Below, piece by piece: positions 25,788-38,300 of a stretch of 64,000 nucleotides of DNA (position 1 is the stretch's first letter; each line of letters opens with the position of its first letter). This DNA comes from Dama dama. Its lineage: Eukaryota > Chordata > Mammalia > Artiodactyla > Cervidae. The translations under genes and the position numbers were made by a program. The notes under the pieces are model-generated. The model was not told where the DNA came from and did no database searches. It worked only from the letters and a program-made list of their open reading frames with translations. The stretch lies in the NCBI RefSeq assembly GCF_033118175.1, contig NW_026870888.1, positions 2,170,001 to 2,234,000 on the forward strand, given 5' to 3'.

Positions 25788-27800
25788 GGTCACTGGAGCA
25801 ACACGAAAGGGCTCCATGGACCCCAAATCAACTCGAGATGAGAGCTTAGTCCCTGGCTTCGACTCAAGAGGAATACCAACTTTTCACAAGCACCTCAAGA
25901 GGAGGCTTCTCACAGCTACATGTAAGTGAGAGGGACCCTGAGTTTGTGGCTTCAAGTGGAATGGACACTGAGATGCTCTGACTCGAAGTAAGGCCGGATA
26001 TCCCTGCAGTGAATTGAATGCAGGCTGGTCTTGCATCTCCCAAGACGAATGGATGTCTGAATCCCCTGTGGAGACGACAGAGAAAGACCTAGTACTCCGC
26101 CTCATTGCGAGCGGAGGCCTCACATCCTTTGAAAACTCGAGAGGTCTGCGGAGATCAATGCTTCCAAAGAAGACGATGCCTGACTCTTCTTGAAAATGGA
26201 TAGGAGTCCCAGGATCCCTGTGGCACGTGGAAAGGGACCCTGGGGCTCCCGCCTCATGTGGAGACGCGTCCCAATTGCCATGCCAAGACTCGAGGAGAAT
26301 CCCGAAGTGTCCCTCGCACCTAGGCAGGAGTCCTGACGTCGCTGAACAAACACGTGTCTGGAAGGGCCCTCCCTGTCGTAACTTGAGAATATAGCCCAGG
26401 TTCCGGCCGCAACTCGAGAAAAACCATGAGACTTCCCACTCGCCGAGAGATGAGGCCCGATTCCCCTGCACTGCGTGCAGAGCAATTCCGTATTCCACAT
26501 CAAAAATGAAAGGAGCCTTGATTTCCTTGATGGCACTCCAGAGAAAACCCAAGATCACTGTCTCAAGTCTAGAGGGATCCTGAGGTCACTGGAGCAACAC
26601 GAAAGGGCTCCGTGGACCCCAAATCAACTCGAGATGAGAGCTTAGTCCCTGGCTTCGACTCAAGAGGAATACTAATTTTCCACAAGCACCTCAAGAGGAG
26701 GCTTCTCTCAGCTACAGGTATGTGAGAGGGACCCTGAGTTTGTGGCCTCAAGTGGAATGGACACCGTGATGCTCTGACTCGAAGTAAGGCCGGATATCCC
26801 TGCAGTGAATTGAATGCAGGCTCGTCCTGCATCTCCCAAGACTAAGGGATGTCTGAATCCCCTGTGGAGACCACAGAGAAAGACCTAGTCCTCCGCCTCA
26901 TCGCGACCGGAGGCCTCACATCCTTTGAAAACTCGAGAGGTCCGCGGAGATCAATGCTTCCAAAGGAGACGATGCCTGACTCCTCTTGAAAATGGATAGG
27001 AGTCCCAGGATCCCTGTGGCACGTGGAAAGGGACCCTGGGTCTCCCGCCTCACGTAGAGACGCGTCCCCATTGCCATGCCAAGACTCAAGGAGAATCCCG
27101 AGGTGTCCCTCGCACCTAGGCAGGAGTCCTGACGTTGCTGAACAAACACGTGTCTGGAAGGGCCCTCCCAGTCGTAACTCGAGAATATACCCCAGGTTCC
27201 TGCCGCAACTCGAGAAAAACCATGAGACTTCCCCCTCGCCACGAGATGAGGCCCGATTCCCCTGCACTGCGTTCACAGCAATTCCGTGTTCCACATCAAA
27301 CGTGAAAGGAGCCTTGATTTCCTTGATGGCACTCCAGAGAAAACCCAAGATCAATGTCTCAAGTCTAGAGGGATCCTGAGGTCACTGGAGCAACACGAAA
27401 GGGCTCCGTGGACCCCAAATCAACTCGAGATGAGAGCTTAGTCCCTGGCTTCGACTCAAGAGGAATACTAACTTTCCACAAGCACCTCAAGAGGAGGCTT
27501 CTCTCAGCTACAGGTATGTGAGAGGGACCCTGAGTTTGTGGCCTCAAGTGGAATGGACACCGAGATGCTCTGACTCGAAGTAAGGCCGGATATCCCTGCA
27601 GTGAATTGAATGCAGGCTCGTCTTGCATCTCCCAAGACGAAGGGATGTCTGAATCCCCTGTGGAGGCCACAGAGAAAGACCTAGTCCTCCGCCTCATCGC
27701 GAACGGAGGCCTCACATCCTTTGAAAATTCGAGAGGTCCGCGGAGATCAATGCTTCCAAAGGAGACGATGCCTGACTCCTCTTGAAAATGGATAGGAGTC
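25788..27800. repeat. Class-1 monomers without a strong local partner
   Basis: The block runs from the later part of the 25,773 unit, through the full 26,569 unit, into the 27,365 unit. The tail of the first carries AACTTGAGAATATAGCCC (about 26,381), completing a series at 17,628, 21,607, 24,790 and 26,381 with steps of 5, 4 and 2 monomers. Units are complete and in register. Confidence 0.85.
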
Positions 27801-30800
27801 CCAGGATCCCTGTGGCACGTGGAAAGGGACACTGGATCTTCCACTTTACGTGGAGACGCGTCCCAATTGCCATGCCAAGGCTCGAGGAGAATCCCGAGTT
27901 GTCCCTCGCACCTAGGCAGGAGTCCTCACATCGCTGAACAAACACGTGTCTGGAAGGGCCCTCCCTGTCATAACTCGAGAATATACCCCTGGTTCCGGCC
28001 GCAACTCGAGAAAAACCATGAGACTTCCCCCTCGCCGCGAGATGAGGCCCGATTCCCCTGCACTGCGTGCAGAGCAATTCCGTGTTCCACATCAAACGTG
28101 AAAGGAGCTTTGTATCCTTGATGGCACTCCAGAGAAAACCCAAAGTAACTGTCTCAAGTCTAGAAGGATCCTGAGGCCACTGTAGCAGCACGAAAGGCTC
28201 CGTGGACCCCAAATCATCTCGAGATGAGAGCTGAGTCCCTGGCTTTGACTTAAGAGGAAAACCAAGTTTCCTCAAGCACCTCAAGAGGAGGCTTCTCTCA
28301 GCTACAGGTATTTGAGAGGGACCCGGAGTTTGTGGCCTCAAGTGGAATGGACACCGAGATGCTCTGACTCGAAGTAAGGCCGGATATCCCTGCAGTGAAT
28401 TGAATGCAGGCTCGTCTTGCATCTCCCAAGACGAAGGGATGTCTGAATCCCCTGTGGAGACCACAGAGAAAGAACTAGTCCTCCGCCTCAATGCGACCGT
28501 AGGCCTCACATCCTTTGAAAACTCGAGAGGTCCGCGGAGATCAATGCTTCCAAAGGAGACGATGCCTGACTCCTCTTGAAAATGGTTAGAATTCCCAGGA
28601 TCCCTGTCCACATGGACGGGGACCCTGGGTCTCCCGCCTCACGTGGAGACGCATCCCAATTTCCATGCCAAGACTCGAGGAGAATTCCGAGGTGTCCCTC
28701 GCACCTAGGCAGGAGTCCTGACGTCGCTGAACAAACACGTGTCTGGAAGGGCCCTCCCCATCGTAACTCGAGAATATACCCCAGGTTCCGGCCGCAACTC
28801 GAGAAAAACCATGAGACTTCCCCCTCGCCGCGAGATGAGGCCCGATTCCCCTGGACTGCGTGCAGAGCAATTCCGAGTTGCACATCAAACGTGAAAGGAG
28901 CCTTGATTTCCTTGATGGCACTCCAGAGAAAACCCAAGATCACTGTCTCAAGTCTAGAGGGATCCTGAGGTCACTGGAGCAACACGAAAGGGCTCCGTGG
29001 ACCCCAAATCAACTCGAGATGACAGCTTCGTCCCTGGCGTCGACTCAAGAGGAATACTAACTTTCCACAAGCACCTCAAGAGGAGGCTTCTCTCAGCTAC
29101 AGGTATGTGAGAGGGACCCTGAGTTTGTGGCCTCAAGTGGAATGGACACCGAGATGCTCTGACTCGAAGTAAGGCCGGATATCCCTGCAGTGAATTGAAT
29201 GCAGGCTCGTCCTGCATCTCCCAAGACGAAGGGATGTCTGAATCCCCTGTGGAGACCACAGAGAAAGACCTAGTCATCCGCCTCGTCGCGACCGGAGGCC
29301 TCACATCCTTCGAAAACTCGAGAGGTCCGCGGAGATCAATTCTTCCAAAGGAGACGATGCCTGACTCCTCTTGAAAATGGACAGGAGTCCCAGGATCCCT
29401 GTGGCATGTGTAAAGGGACCCTGGGTCTTCCACTTCACGGGGAGACGCGTCCCAAATGCCATGCGAAGACTCGAGGAAAATCCCGAGGTGTCCCTCGCAC
29501 CTAGGCAGGAGTCCTGACGTCGCTGAACAAACACGTGTCTGGAAGGGCCCTCCCTGTCATAACTCGAGAATATACCCCAGGTTCCGGCCGCAACTCGAGA
29601 AAAACCATGAGACTTCCCCCTCGCCGCGAGATGAGGTCCGATTCCCCTGCACTGCGTGCAGAGCAATTCCGTGTTCCACATCAAACGTGAAAGGAGCTTT
29701 GATTTCCTTGATGGCACTCCAGAGAAAAGCCAAAGTTACTATCTCAAGTCTAGAAGGATCCTGAGGCCACTGTAGCAGCACAAAAGGGCTCCGTGGACCA
29801 AAATCAACTCGAGATGAGAGCTGAGTCCCTGGCTTCGACTTAAGAGGAAAACCAAGTTTCCTCAAGCACCTCAAGAGGAGGCTTCTGTAAGCTACAGGTA
29901 TGTGAGAGGGACCCTGAGTTTGTGGCCTCAAGTGGAATGGACACCGAGATGCTCTGACTCGAAATCAGGCCGGATATCCCTGCAGTGAATTGAAGGCAGG
30001 CTCGTCTTGCATCTCCCAAGACGAAGGGATGTCTGAATCCCCTGTGGAGACCACAGAGAAAGAACTAGTCCTCCGCCTCATTGCGACCGTAGGCCTCACA
30101 ACCTTTGAAAACTCGAGAGGTCCGCGGAGATCAATGCTTCCAAAGGAGACGATGCCTGACTCCTCTTGAAAATGGTTAGAATTCCCAGGATCCCTGTCCA
30201 CATGGACGGGGACCCTGGGTCTCCCGCCTCACGTGGAGACGCGTCCCAATTGCCATGCCAAGACTCGAGGAGAATCCCGAGGTGTGCCTCGCACCTAGGC
30301 AGGAGTCCTGACGTCGCTGAACAAACTCGTGTCTGGAAGGGCCCTCCCCATCGTAACTCGAGAATATACCCCAGGTTCCGGCCGCAACTCCAGGAAAACC
30401 ATGAGACTTCCCCCTCGAGGCGAGATGAGGCCCGATTCCCCTGGACTGCATGCAGAGCAATTCCGTGTTCCACATCAAACGGGAAAGGAGCCTTGATTTC
30501 CTTGATGGCACTCCAGAGAAAACCCAAGATCACTGTCTCAAGTCTAGAGGGATCCTGAGGTCACAAGAGCAACACGAAAGGGCTCCGTGGACCCCAAATC
30601 AACTCGAGATGAGAGCTTAGTCCCTGGCTTCGACTAAGAGGAATACTAACTTTCCACAAGCACCTCAAGAGGAGGCTTCTCTCAGCTACAGGTATGTGAG
30701 AGGGACCCTGAGTTTGTGGACTCAATTGGAATGGACACCGAGATGCTCTGACTCGAAGTAAGGCCGGATATCCCTGCAGTGAAGTGAATGCAGGCTCGTC

Positions 30801-30850
30801 CTGCATCTCCCAAGACGAAGGGATGTCTGAATCCCGTGTGGAGACCACAG
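27800..30850. repeat. Dimeric higher-order repeat, about 1,590-bp period
   Basis: Two successive dimers, about 27.8-29.3 kb and 29.4-30.8 kb, share marks at an offset of 1,590 bp. These are TCTTCCACTTTACG / TCTTCCACTTCACG, GGAGCTTTG, CTAGAAGGATCCTGAGGCCAC, TGTAGCAGCAC, TTCCTCAAGC, and ATGGTTAGAATTCCC followed by CTGTCCACATGGACGGGG. Each dimer is 1-2 bp shorter than two full monomers because of small deletions (intervals 28,160-28,954 and 29,750-30,544 are 794 bp). The dimers are clearly more diverged from each other than copies A and B are, so this is an older local amplification. Confidence 0.85.
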
Positions 30851-31690
30851 AGAAAGAACTAGTCCTCCGCCTCATCGCGACCGGATGCCTCACATCCTTT
30901 GAAAACTCGAGAGGTCCGCGGAGATCAATGCTTCCAAGGGAGACGATGCCTGACTCCTCTTGAAAATGGATAGGAGTCCCAGGATCCCTGTGGCACGTGG
31001 AAAGGGACTCTGGGTCTCCCGCCTCACGTGGAGACACGTCCCAATTGCCATGCCAAGACTCGAGGAGAATCCCAAGTTGTCCCTCGCACCTAGGCAGGAG
31101 TCCTGACGTCGCTGAACAAACACGTGTCTGGAAGGGCCCTCCCCGTCGTAACTCGAGAATATACCCCAGGATCCGGCCGGAACTCGAGAAAAACCATGAG
31201 ACTTCCCCCTCGCCGCGAGATGAGGCCCGATTCCCCTGCACTGCGTGCAGAGCAATTCCGTGTTCCACATCAAACGAGAAAGGAGCCTTGATTTCCTTGA
31301 TGGCACTCCAGAGAAAACCCAAAGTCACTGTCTCAAGTCTAGAAGGAACCTGAGGTCACTGGAGCAATACGAAAGGGCTCCGTGGACACCAGATCAACTC
31401 GAGATGAGAGCTTAGTCCCTGGCTTCGACTCAAGAGGAATACCAACTTTCCAAGAGCACCTCAAGAGGAGGCTTCTCTCAGCTACATGGATGTGAGAGGT
31501 ACCCTGAGTTTGTGGCCTCAAGTGGAATGGACACCAAGATGCTCTGACTCGAAGTAAGGCTGGATATCCCTGCAGTGAATTGAATACAAGCTCGTCTTGC
31601 ATCTCCCAAGACGAAGGGATGTCTGAATCCCCTGTGGAGACCACAGAGAAAGACCTAGTTCTCCGCCTCATCGCGACCGGAGGCCTCACG
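30851..31690. repeat. Class-1 to class-2 transition monomer
   Basis: The unit from landmark 31,339 starts with class-1 marks (CACTGGAGCAA, AGCTTAGTCCC, CGAAGTAAGG). It acquires class-2 marks from about 31,686 on (CACGTCCTTTG, AATGGCCATGCC, CCCTTCCGGTCG, CAAACATGAAAGG). The change occurs within one monomer and without loss of register. Confidence 0.75.
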
Positions 31691-34600
31691 TCCTTTGAAA
31701 ACTCGAGAGGTCCGCGGAGATCAATGCTTCCAAAGGAGACGATGCCTGACTCCTCTTGAAAATGGATAGGAGTCCCAGGATCCCTGTGGCACGTGGAAAG
31801 GGACCCTGGGTCTCAAGCCTCACGTAGAGACGCGTCCCAATGGCCATGCCAAGACTCGAGGAGAAAACCGAGTTGCCCCTCGCACCCAGGCAGGAGTCCT
31901 GACATCGCTGAATAAACACGTGTCTGGAAAGGCCCTTCCGGTCGTAACTCGAGATTGTACCCCAGGTTCCGGCCGCAACTCGAGAAAAACCATGAGACTT
32001 CCCCCTCGCTCCGAGATGAGGCCCGATTCCCCTGCACTGCGTGCAGAGCAATTCCGTGTTCCAAATCAAACATGAAAGGAGCCTTGATTTCCTTGATGGC
32101 ACTCCAGAGAAACCCCAAGATCACTGTGTCAAGTCTAGAGGGATACTGAGGTCACTGTAGCAACACGAAAGGGCTCCGTGGACCCCAAATCAACTCGAGA
32201 TGAGAGCTTCGTCCCTGGCTTCGACTCAAGAGGAATACCCACTTTCCACAAGCACCTCAAGAGGAGGCTTCTCTCAGCTACAGGTATGTGAGAGGGACCC
32301 TGAGTTTGTGGCCTCAAGTGGAATGGACACCGAGATGCTCTGACTCAAAGGAAGGCCGGATATCCCAGCAGTGAATTGAATGCAGGCCTCTTTTGCATCT
32401 CCCACGACGAAGGGATGTATGAATCCCCAGTGGAGACTACAGAGAAAGACCTAGTTCTCCGCCTCATCGCGATCGGAGGCCTCAGGTCCTTTGAAAACTC
32501 GAGAGGTCCGCGGAGATCAATGCTTCCAAAGGAGACGATGCCTGACTCCTCTTGAAAATGGATAGGAGTCCCAGGATCCTTGGGGCACGTGGAAAGGGAC
32601 CCTGGGTCTCCTGCCTCACGTGGAGACGCGTCCAAATGGCCATGCCAAGACTCGAGGAGAATCCAGAGTTGCCCCTCGCACCTAGGCAGGAGTCCTGACG
32701 TCACTGAACAAACACGTGTCTGGAAGGGCCCTTCCGGTCGTAACTCGTGAGTGTACCCCAGGTTCTGGCCGCAACTCGAGAAAAACCATGAGACTTCCCC
32801 CTCGCCGCGAGATGAGGCCCGATTCCCCTGCACTGCGTGCAGAGCAATTCCGTGTTCCAAATCAAACATGAAAGGAGCCTTGATTTCCTTGATGGCACTC
32901 CAGAGAAAACCCAAGATCACTGTCTCAAGTCTAGAGGGATCCTGACGTCACTGTAGCAACACGAAAGGGCTCCTTGGACCCCAAATCAACTCGAGATGAG
33001 AGCTTCGTCCCTGGCTTCGACTCAAGAGGAATACCCACTTTCCACAAGCACCTCAAGAGGAGGCTTCTCTCAGCTACAGGTATGTGAGAGGGACCCTGAG
33101 TTTGTGGCCTCAAGTGGAATGGACACCGAGATGCTCTGACTCGAAGGAAGGCCGGATATCCCTGCAGTGAATTGAATGCAGGCTCGTCTTGCATCTCCCA
33201 CGAAGAAGGGATGTCTGAATCCCCTGTGGAGGCCAAGGAGAAAGACTTAGTTCTCCGCCTCATCGCGACCGGAGGCCTCACGTCCTTTGAAAACTCGAGA
33301 GGTCCCCCGAGATCAATGCTTCGAAAGGAGATGATGCCTGACTCCTCTTGAAAATGGATAGGAGTCCCAGGATCCCTGTGGCACGTGGAAAGGGATCCTA
33401 GGTCTCCCGCCTCACGTGGAGACGCGTCACAATGGCCATTCCAAGACTCGAGGAGAATCCCGAGGTGTCCCTCGCACCTAGGCAGGAGTCCTGACGTCGC
33501 TGAAGAAACACGTGACTGCAAGATCCCTTCTGGTCGTAACTCGAGAATATAACCCAGGTTCCGGCCGCAACTCGAGAAAAACCATGAGACTTCCCCCTTG
33601 CCGCGAGATGAGGACCAATTCCCCTGCACTGCGTGCAGAGCAATTCCGTATTCCACATCAAACATGAAAGGAGCCTTGATTTCCTTGATGGCACTCCAGA
33701 GAACACCCAAGATCACTGTCTCATGTCTAGAGGGATACTGAGGTCACAGTAGCAACAAGAAAGGGCTCCGTGGCCCCAAATCAACTCGAGATGAGAGCTT
33801 CTTCCCTGGCTTCGAGTCAAGAAGAATATCCACTTTCCACAAGCACCTCAAGAGGAGGCGTCTCTCAGCTACAGGTATGTGAGAGGGACCCTGAGTTTGT
33901 GGCCTCAAGTGGAATGGACACCGAGATGTTCTGACTCGAAAGAAGGCCGGATATTCCTGCAGTGAATTGAATGCAGGCCTCTTTTGCATCTCCCACGACG
34001 AAGGGATGTCTGAATCCCCTGTGGAGACCACAGAGAAAGACCTAGTTCTCCGCCTCATCGCGATCGAAGGCCTCACGTCCTTTGAAAACTCGAGAGGTCC
34101 GCGGAGATCAATGCTTCCAAAGGAGGCGATGCCTGACTCCTCTTGAAAATGGATAGGAGTCCCAGGATCCCTGGGGCACGTGGAAAGGGACCCTGGGTCT
34201 CCCGCCTCACGTGGAGACGCGTCCAAATGGCCATGCCAAGACTCGAGGAGAATCCAGAGTTGCCCCTCGCACCTAGGCAGGAGTCCTGACGTCACTGAAC
34301 AAACACGTGTCTGGAAGGGCCCTTCCGGTCGTAACTCGTGAGTGTACCCCAGGTTCTGGCCGCAACTCGAGAAAAACCATGAGACTTCCCCCTCGCTGCG
34401 AGATGAGGCCCGATTCCCCTGCACTGCATGCAGAGCAATTCCGTGTTCCAAATCAAACATGAAAGGAGCCTTGATTTCCTTGATGGCACTCCAGAGAAAA
34501 CCCAAGATCAGTGTCTCAAGTCTAGAGGGATACTGAGGTCACTGTAGCAACACGAAAGGACTCCGTGGACCCCAAATCAACTCGAGATGAGAGCTTCGTC

Positions 34601-35317
34601 CCTGGCTTCGACTCAAGAGGAATACCCACTTTCTACAAGCACCTCAAGAGGAGGCTTCTCTCAGCTACAGGTATGTGAGAGGGACCCTGAGTTTGTGGCC
34701 TCAAGTGGAATGGACACCGAGATGCTCTGACTCGAAGGAAGGCCGGATATCCCTGCAGTGAATTGAATGCAGGCTCGTCTTGCATCTCCCACGAAGAAGG
34801 GATGTCTGATTCCCCTGTGGAGACCAAAGAGAAAGACCTAGTTCTCCGCCTCATCGCGACCAGAGGCCTCACGTCCTTTGAAAACTCGAGAGGTCCGCGG
34901 AGATCAATGCTTCCAAAGGAGATGATGCCTGACTCCTCTTGAAAATGGATAGGAGTCCCAGGATCCCTGTGGCACGTGGAAAGGGACCCTGGGTCTCCCG
35001 CCTCACGTGGAGACGCGTCCCAATGGCCATGCCAAGACTCGAGGAGTATCCCGAGGGGTCCCTCGCACCCAGGCAGGAGTCCTGACGTCGCTGAACAAAC
35101 ACGTGTCTGGAAGGGCCCTTCCGGTCGTAACTCGTGAGTGTACCCCAGGTTCCGGCCGCAACTCGAGAAAAATCATGAGACTTCCCCCTCGCCGCGAGAT
35201 GAGGCCCGATTCCCCTGCACTGCGTGCAGAGCAATTCCGTGTTCCACATCAAATGTGAAAGGAGCCTTGATTTCCTTGATGGCGCTTCAGAGAAAACCCA
35301 AGATCACTGTCTCAAGT
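31691..35317. repeat. Island of divergent class-2 monomers
   Basis: Units with landmarks 32,135, 32,931, 33,727 and 34,522 carry a linked set of variants absent from most class-1 units: CACTGTAGCAAC, AGCTTCGTCCC, TACCCACTTTCC, CGAAGGAAGG or CGAAAGAAGG, CACGTCCTTTG, AATGGCCATGCC and CAAACATGAAAGG. They also carry the subclass marks GCCCTTCCGGTCG and ACTCGTGAGTGTACC (32,739, 34,329, 35,129). The units at 32,135 and 33,727 are especially alike (CAGGCCTCTTTTGC at about 32,383 and 33,974; offset 1,591 bp), so the island is itself partly dimeric. It returns to class 1 within the 35,318 unit. Confidence 0.85.
32696..32703. promoter_or_regulatory. Perfect CRE palindrome TGACGTCA in a satellite unit
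   Basis: Most monomers have TGACGTCG after the CAGGAGTCC word. Here a single G-to-A change gives the full CREB/ATF palindrome TGACGTCA. The same change is at 34,287-34,294 (class-2 dimer partner, 1,591 bp away) and at 50,993-51,000. A different origin, GAGGTCAC changed to GACGTCAC, makes one at 32,943-32,950. Function is unproven. Confidence 0.35.
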
Positions 35318-38300
35318 CTAGAGGAATCCTGAGGTCACTGGAGCAACAGGAAAGGGCTCCGTGGACCCCAAATCAACTCGAGATGAGAGTTTAGTCCCTG
35401 GCTTCGACTCAAGAGGAATACCAACTTTCCACAAGCACATCAAGCGGAGGCTTCTCTCAGCTACAGGTATATGAGAGGGACCCTGAGTTTGTGGCCTCAA
35501 GTGGATGGACACCGAAATGCTCTGACTCAAAGTAAGGCAGGATATCCCTGCAGTGAATTGAATGCAGGCTCGTCTTGCATCTCCCAAGATGAAGGGATGT
35601 CTGAATCCCCTGTGGACACCACAGAGAAAGTCCTAGTTCTCCGCCTCATCGCAACCGGAGGCCTCACATCCTTTGAAAACTCGAGAGGTCCCCGGAGATC
35701 AATGCTTCCAAAGATGACGATGCCTGACTCCACTTGAAAATGGATAGGAGTCCCAGGATCCCTGTGGCACGTGGAAAGGGACCCTGGGTCTCCCGCCTCA
35801 CGTGGAGACGCGTCCCAATTGCCATGCCAAGACTCGAGGAGAATCCCGAGGTGTCCCTCGCACCTAGGCAGGAGTCCTGACGTCGCTGAACAAACACGTG
35901 TCTGGAAGGGCCCTCCCCGTCGTAACTCGAGAATATACCCAAGGTTCCGGCCGCAACTCGAAAAAAACTATGAGATTTCCCCCTCGCCGCGAGATGAGGC
36001 CAGATTCCCCTGCACTGCATGCAGAGCAATTCCGTGTTCCACATCAAACATGAAAGGAGCCTTAATTTCCTTGATGGCACTCCAGAGAAAACCCAAGATT
36101 ACTGTCTCAAGTCTAGACGGATCCTGAGGTCACTGGAGCAACACGAAAGGGCTCCGTGGACCCCAAGTCAACTCGAGATGAGAGCTTAGTCCCTGGCTTC
36201 GACTCAAGAGGAATACCAAATTTCCACAAGCACCTCAAGAGGAGGCTTCTCTCAGCTACAGGTATGTGAGAGGGACCCTCAGTTTGTGGCCTCAAGTGGA
36301 ATGAACACCGAGATGGTCTGACTCGAAGTAAGGCCGGATATCCCTGCAGTGAATTGAATGTAGGCTCGTCTTGCATCTCCCAAGATGAAGGGATGTCTGA
36401 ATCCCCTGTGGAGACCACAGAGAAAGACCTAGTCCTCCGCCTCATTGCGACCGGAGGCCTCACATCCTTTGAAAACTCGAGTGGTCTGCAGAGATCAATG
36501 CTTCCAAAGGAGACGATGCCTGACTCCTCTTGAAAATGGATAGGAGTCCCAGGATCACTGTGGCACGTGGAAAGGGACCCTGGGTCTCCCGCCTCATGTG
36601 GAGACGCGTCCAAATTGCCATGCCAAGTCTCGAGGAGAATCCCGAAGTGTCCCTCGCACCTAGGCAGGAGTCCTGACGTCGCTGAACAAACACGTGTCTG
36701 GAAGGGCCCTCCCCGTCGTAACTCGAGAATATACCCCAGGTTCCGGCCGCAACTCGAGAAAAACCATGAGACTTACCCCTCGCCGCGAGATGAGGCCCGA
36801 TTCCCCTGCCCTGCGTGCAGAGCAATTCCGTATTCCACATCAAAAATGAAAGGAGCCTTGATTTCCTTGATGGTACTCCAGAGAAAACCCAAGATCACTG
36901 TCTCAAGTCTAGAGGGATCCTGAGGTCACTGTAGCAACATGAAAGGGCTCCGTGCACCCCAAATCAACTCGAGATGAGAGCTTAGTCCCTGGCTTCGACT
37001 CAAGAGGAATACCAAATTTCCACAAGCACCTCAAGAGGAGGCTTCTCTCAGCTACAGGTATGTGAGAGGGACCCTGAGTTTGTGGCATCAAGTGGAATGG
37101 ACACCGAGATGCTCTGACTCGAAGTAAGGCTGGATATCCCTGCAGTGAATTGAATTCAGGCTCATCTTGCATCTCCCAAGACGAAGGGATGTCTGAATTC
37201 CCTGTGCAGAACACAGAGAAAGACCTAGCCCTCGCCTCAAAGCGACCGGAGGCCTCACATCCTTTGAAAACTCGAGAGGTCCGAGGAGATCAATGCTTCC
37301 TAAGGAGACGATGCCTGACTACTCTTGAAAATGGATAGGAGTCCCAGGATCCCTGTGGCACGTGGAAAGGGACCATGGGACTTCCGCCTCACGTGGAGAC
37401 GCGTCCCAATTGCCATGCCAAGACTCGAGGAGAATCCCGAGGTGTCCCTCGCACCTAGGCAGGAGTCCTGAGGTCGCTGAACAAACACGTATCTGGAAGG
37501 GCGCTCCCCGTCGTAACTCGAGAATATACCCCAGGTTCCGGCCGCAACTCGAGAAAAAACATGAGACTTCCCCCTCGCCGCGAGATGAGGCCCGATTCCC
37601 ATGCACTGCGTGCAGAGCAATTCCGTGTTCCACATCAAACGTGAAAGGAGCCTTGATTTCCTTGATGGCACTCCAGAGAAAACCCAAGATCACTGTCTCA
37701 AGTCTAGAGGGATCCTGAGGTCACTGTAGCAACATGAAAGGGCTCCGTGCACCCCAAATCAACTCGAGATGAGAGCTTAGTCCCTGGCTTCGACTCAAGA
37801 GGAATACCAACTTTCCACAAGCACCTCAAGAGGAGGCTTCTCTCAGCTAAAGGTATGTGAGAGGGCCCCTGAGTTTGTGGCCTCAAATGGAATGGACACC
37901 GAGATGCTCTGACTCTAAGTAAGGCCGGATATCCCTTCAGTGAATTGAATGCAGGCTCGTCTTGCATCTCCCAAGACGAAGGGATGTCTGAATCCCCTGT
38001 GGAGACCACAGAGAAAGACCTAATTCTCCGCCTCATCGCGACCGGAGGCCTCACATTCTTTGAAAACTCGAGAGGTCCGCGGAGATCAATGCTTCCAAAG
38101 GAGACGATGCCTGACTCCTCTTGAAAATGGATAGGAGACCCAGGATCCCTGTGGCACGTGGAAAGGGACCCTGGGTCTCCCGCCACACGTGGAGACGCGT
38201 CCCAATTGCCAGGCCAAGACTCGAGGAGAATCCCGAAGTGTAGCTCGCACCTAGGCAGGAGTCCTGACGTCGCTGAACCAACACGTGTCTGGAAGGGCCC

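Noticed and set aside
31908..31915. AATAAA word in TGAATAAACACG (also at about 53,391) as a polyadenylation signal
   Set aside because: It is a single-base variant of TGAACAAACACG inside the monomer, with no gene upstream; chance occurrence.
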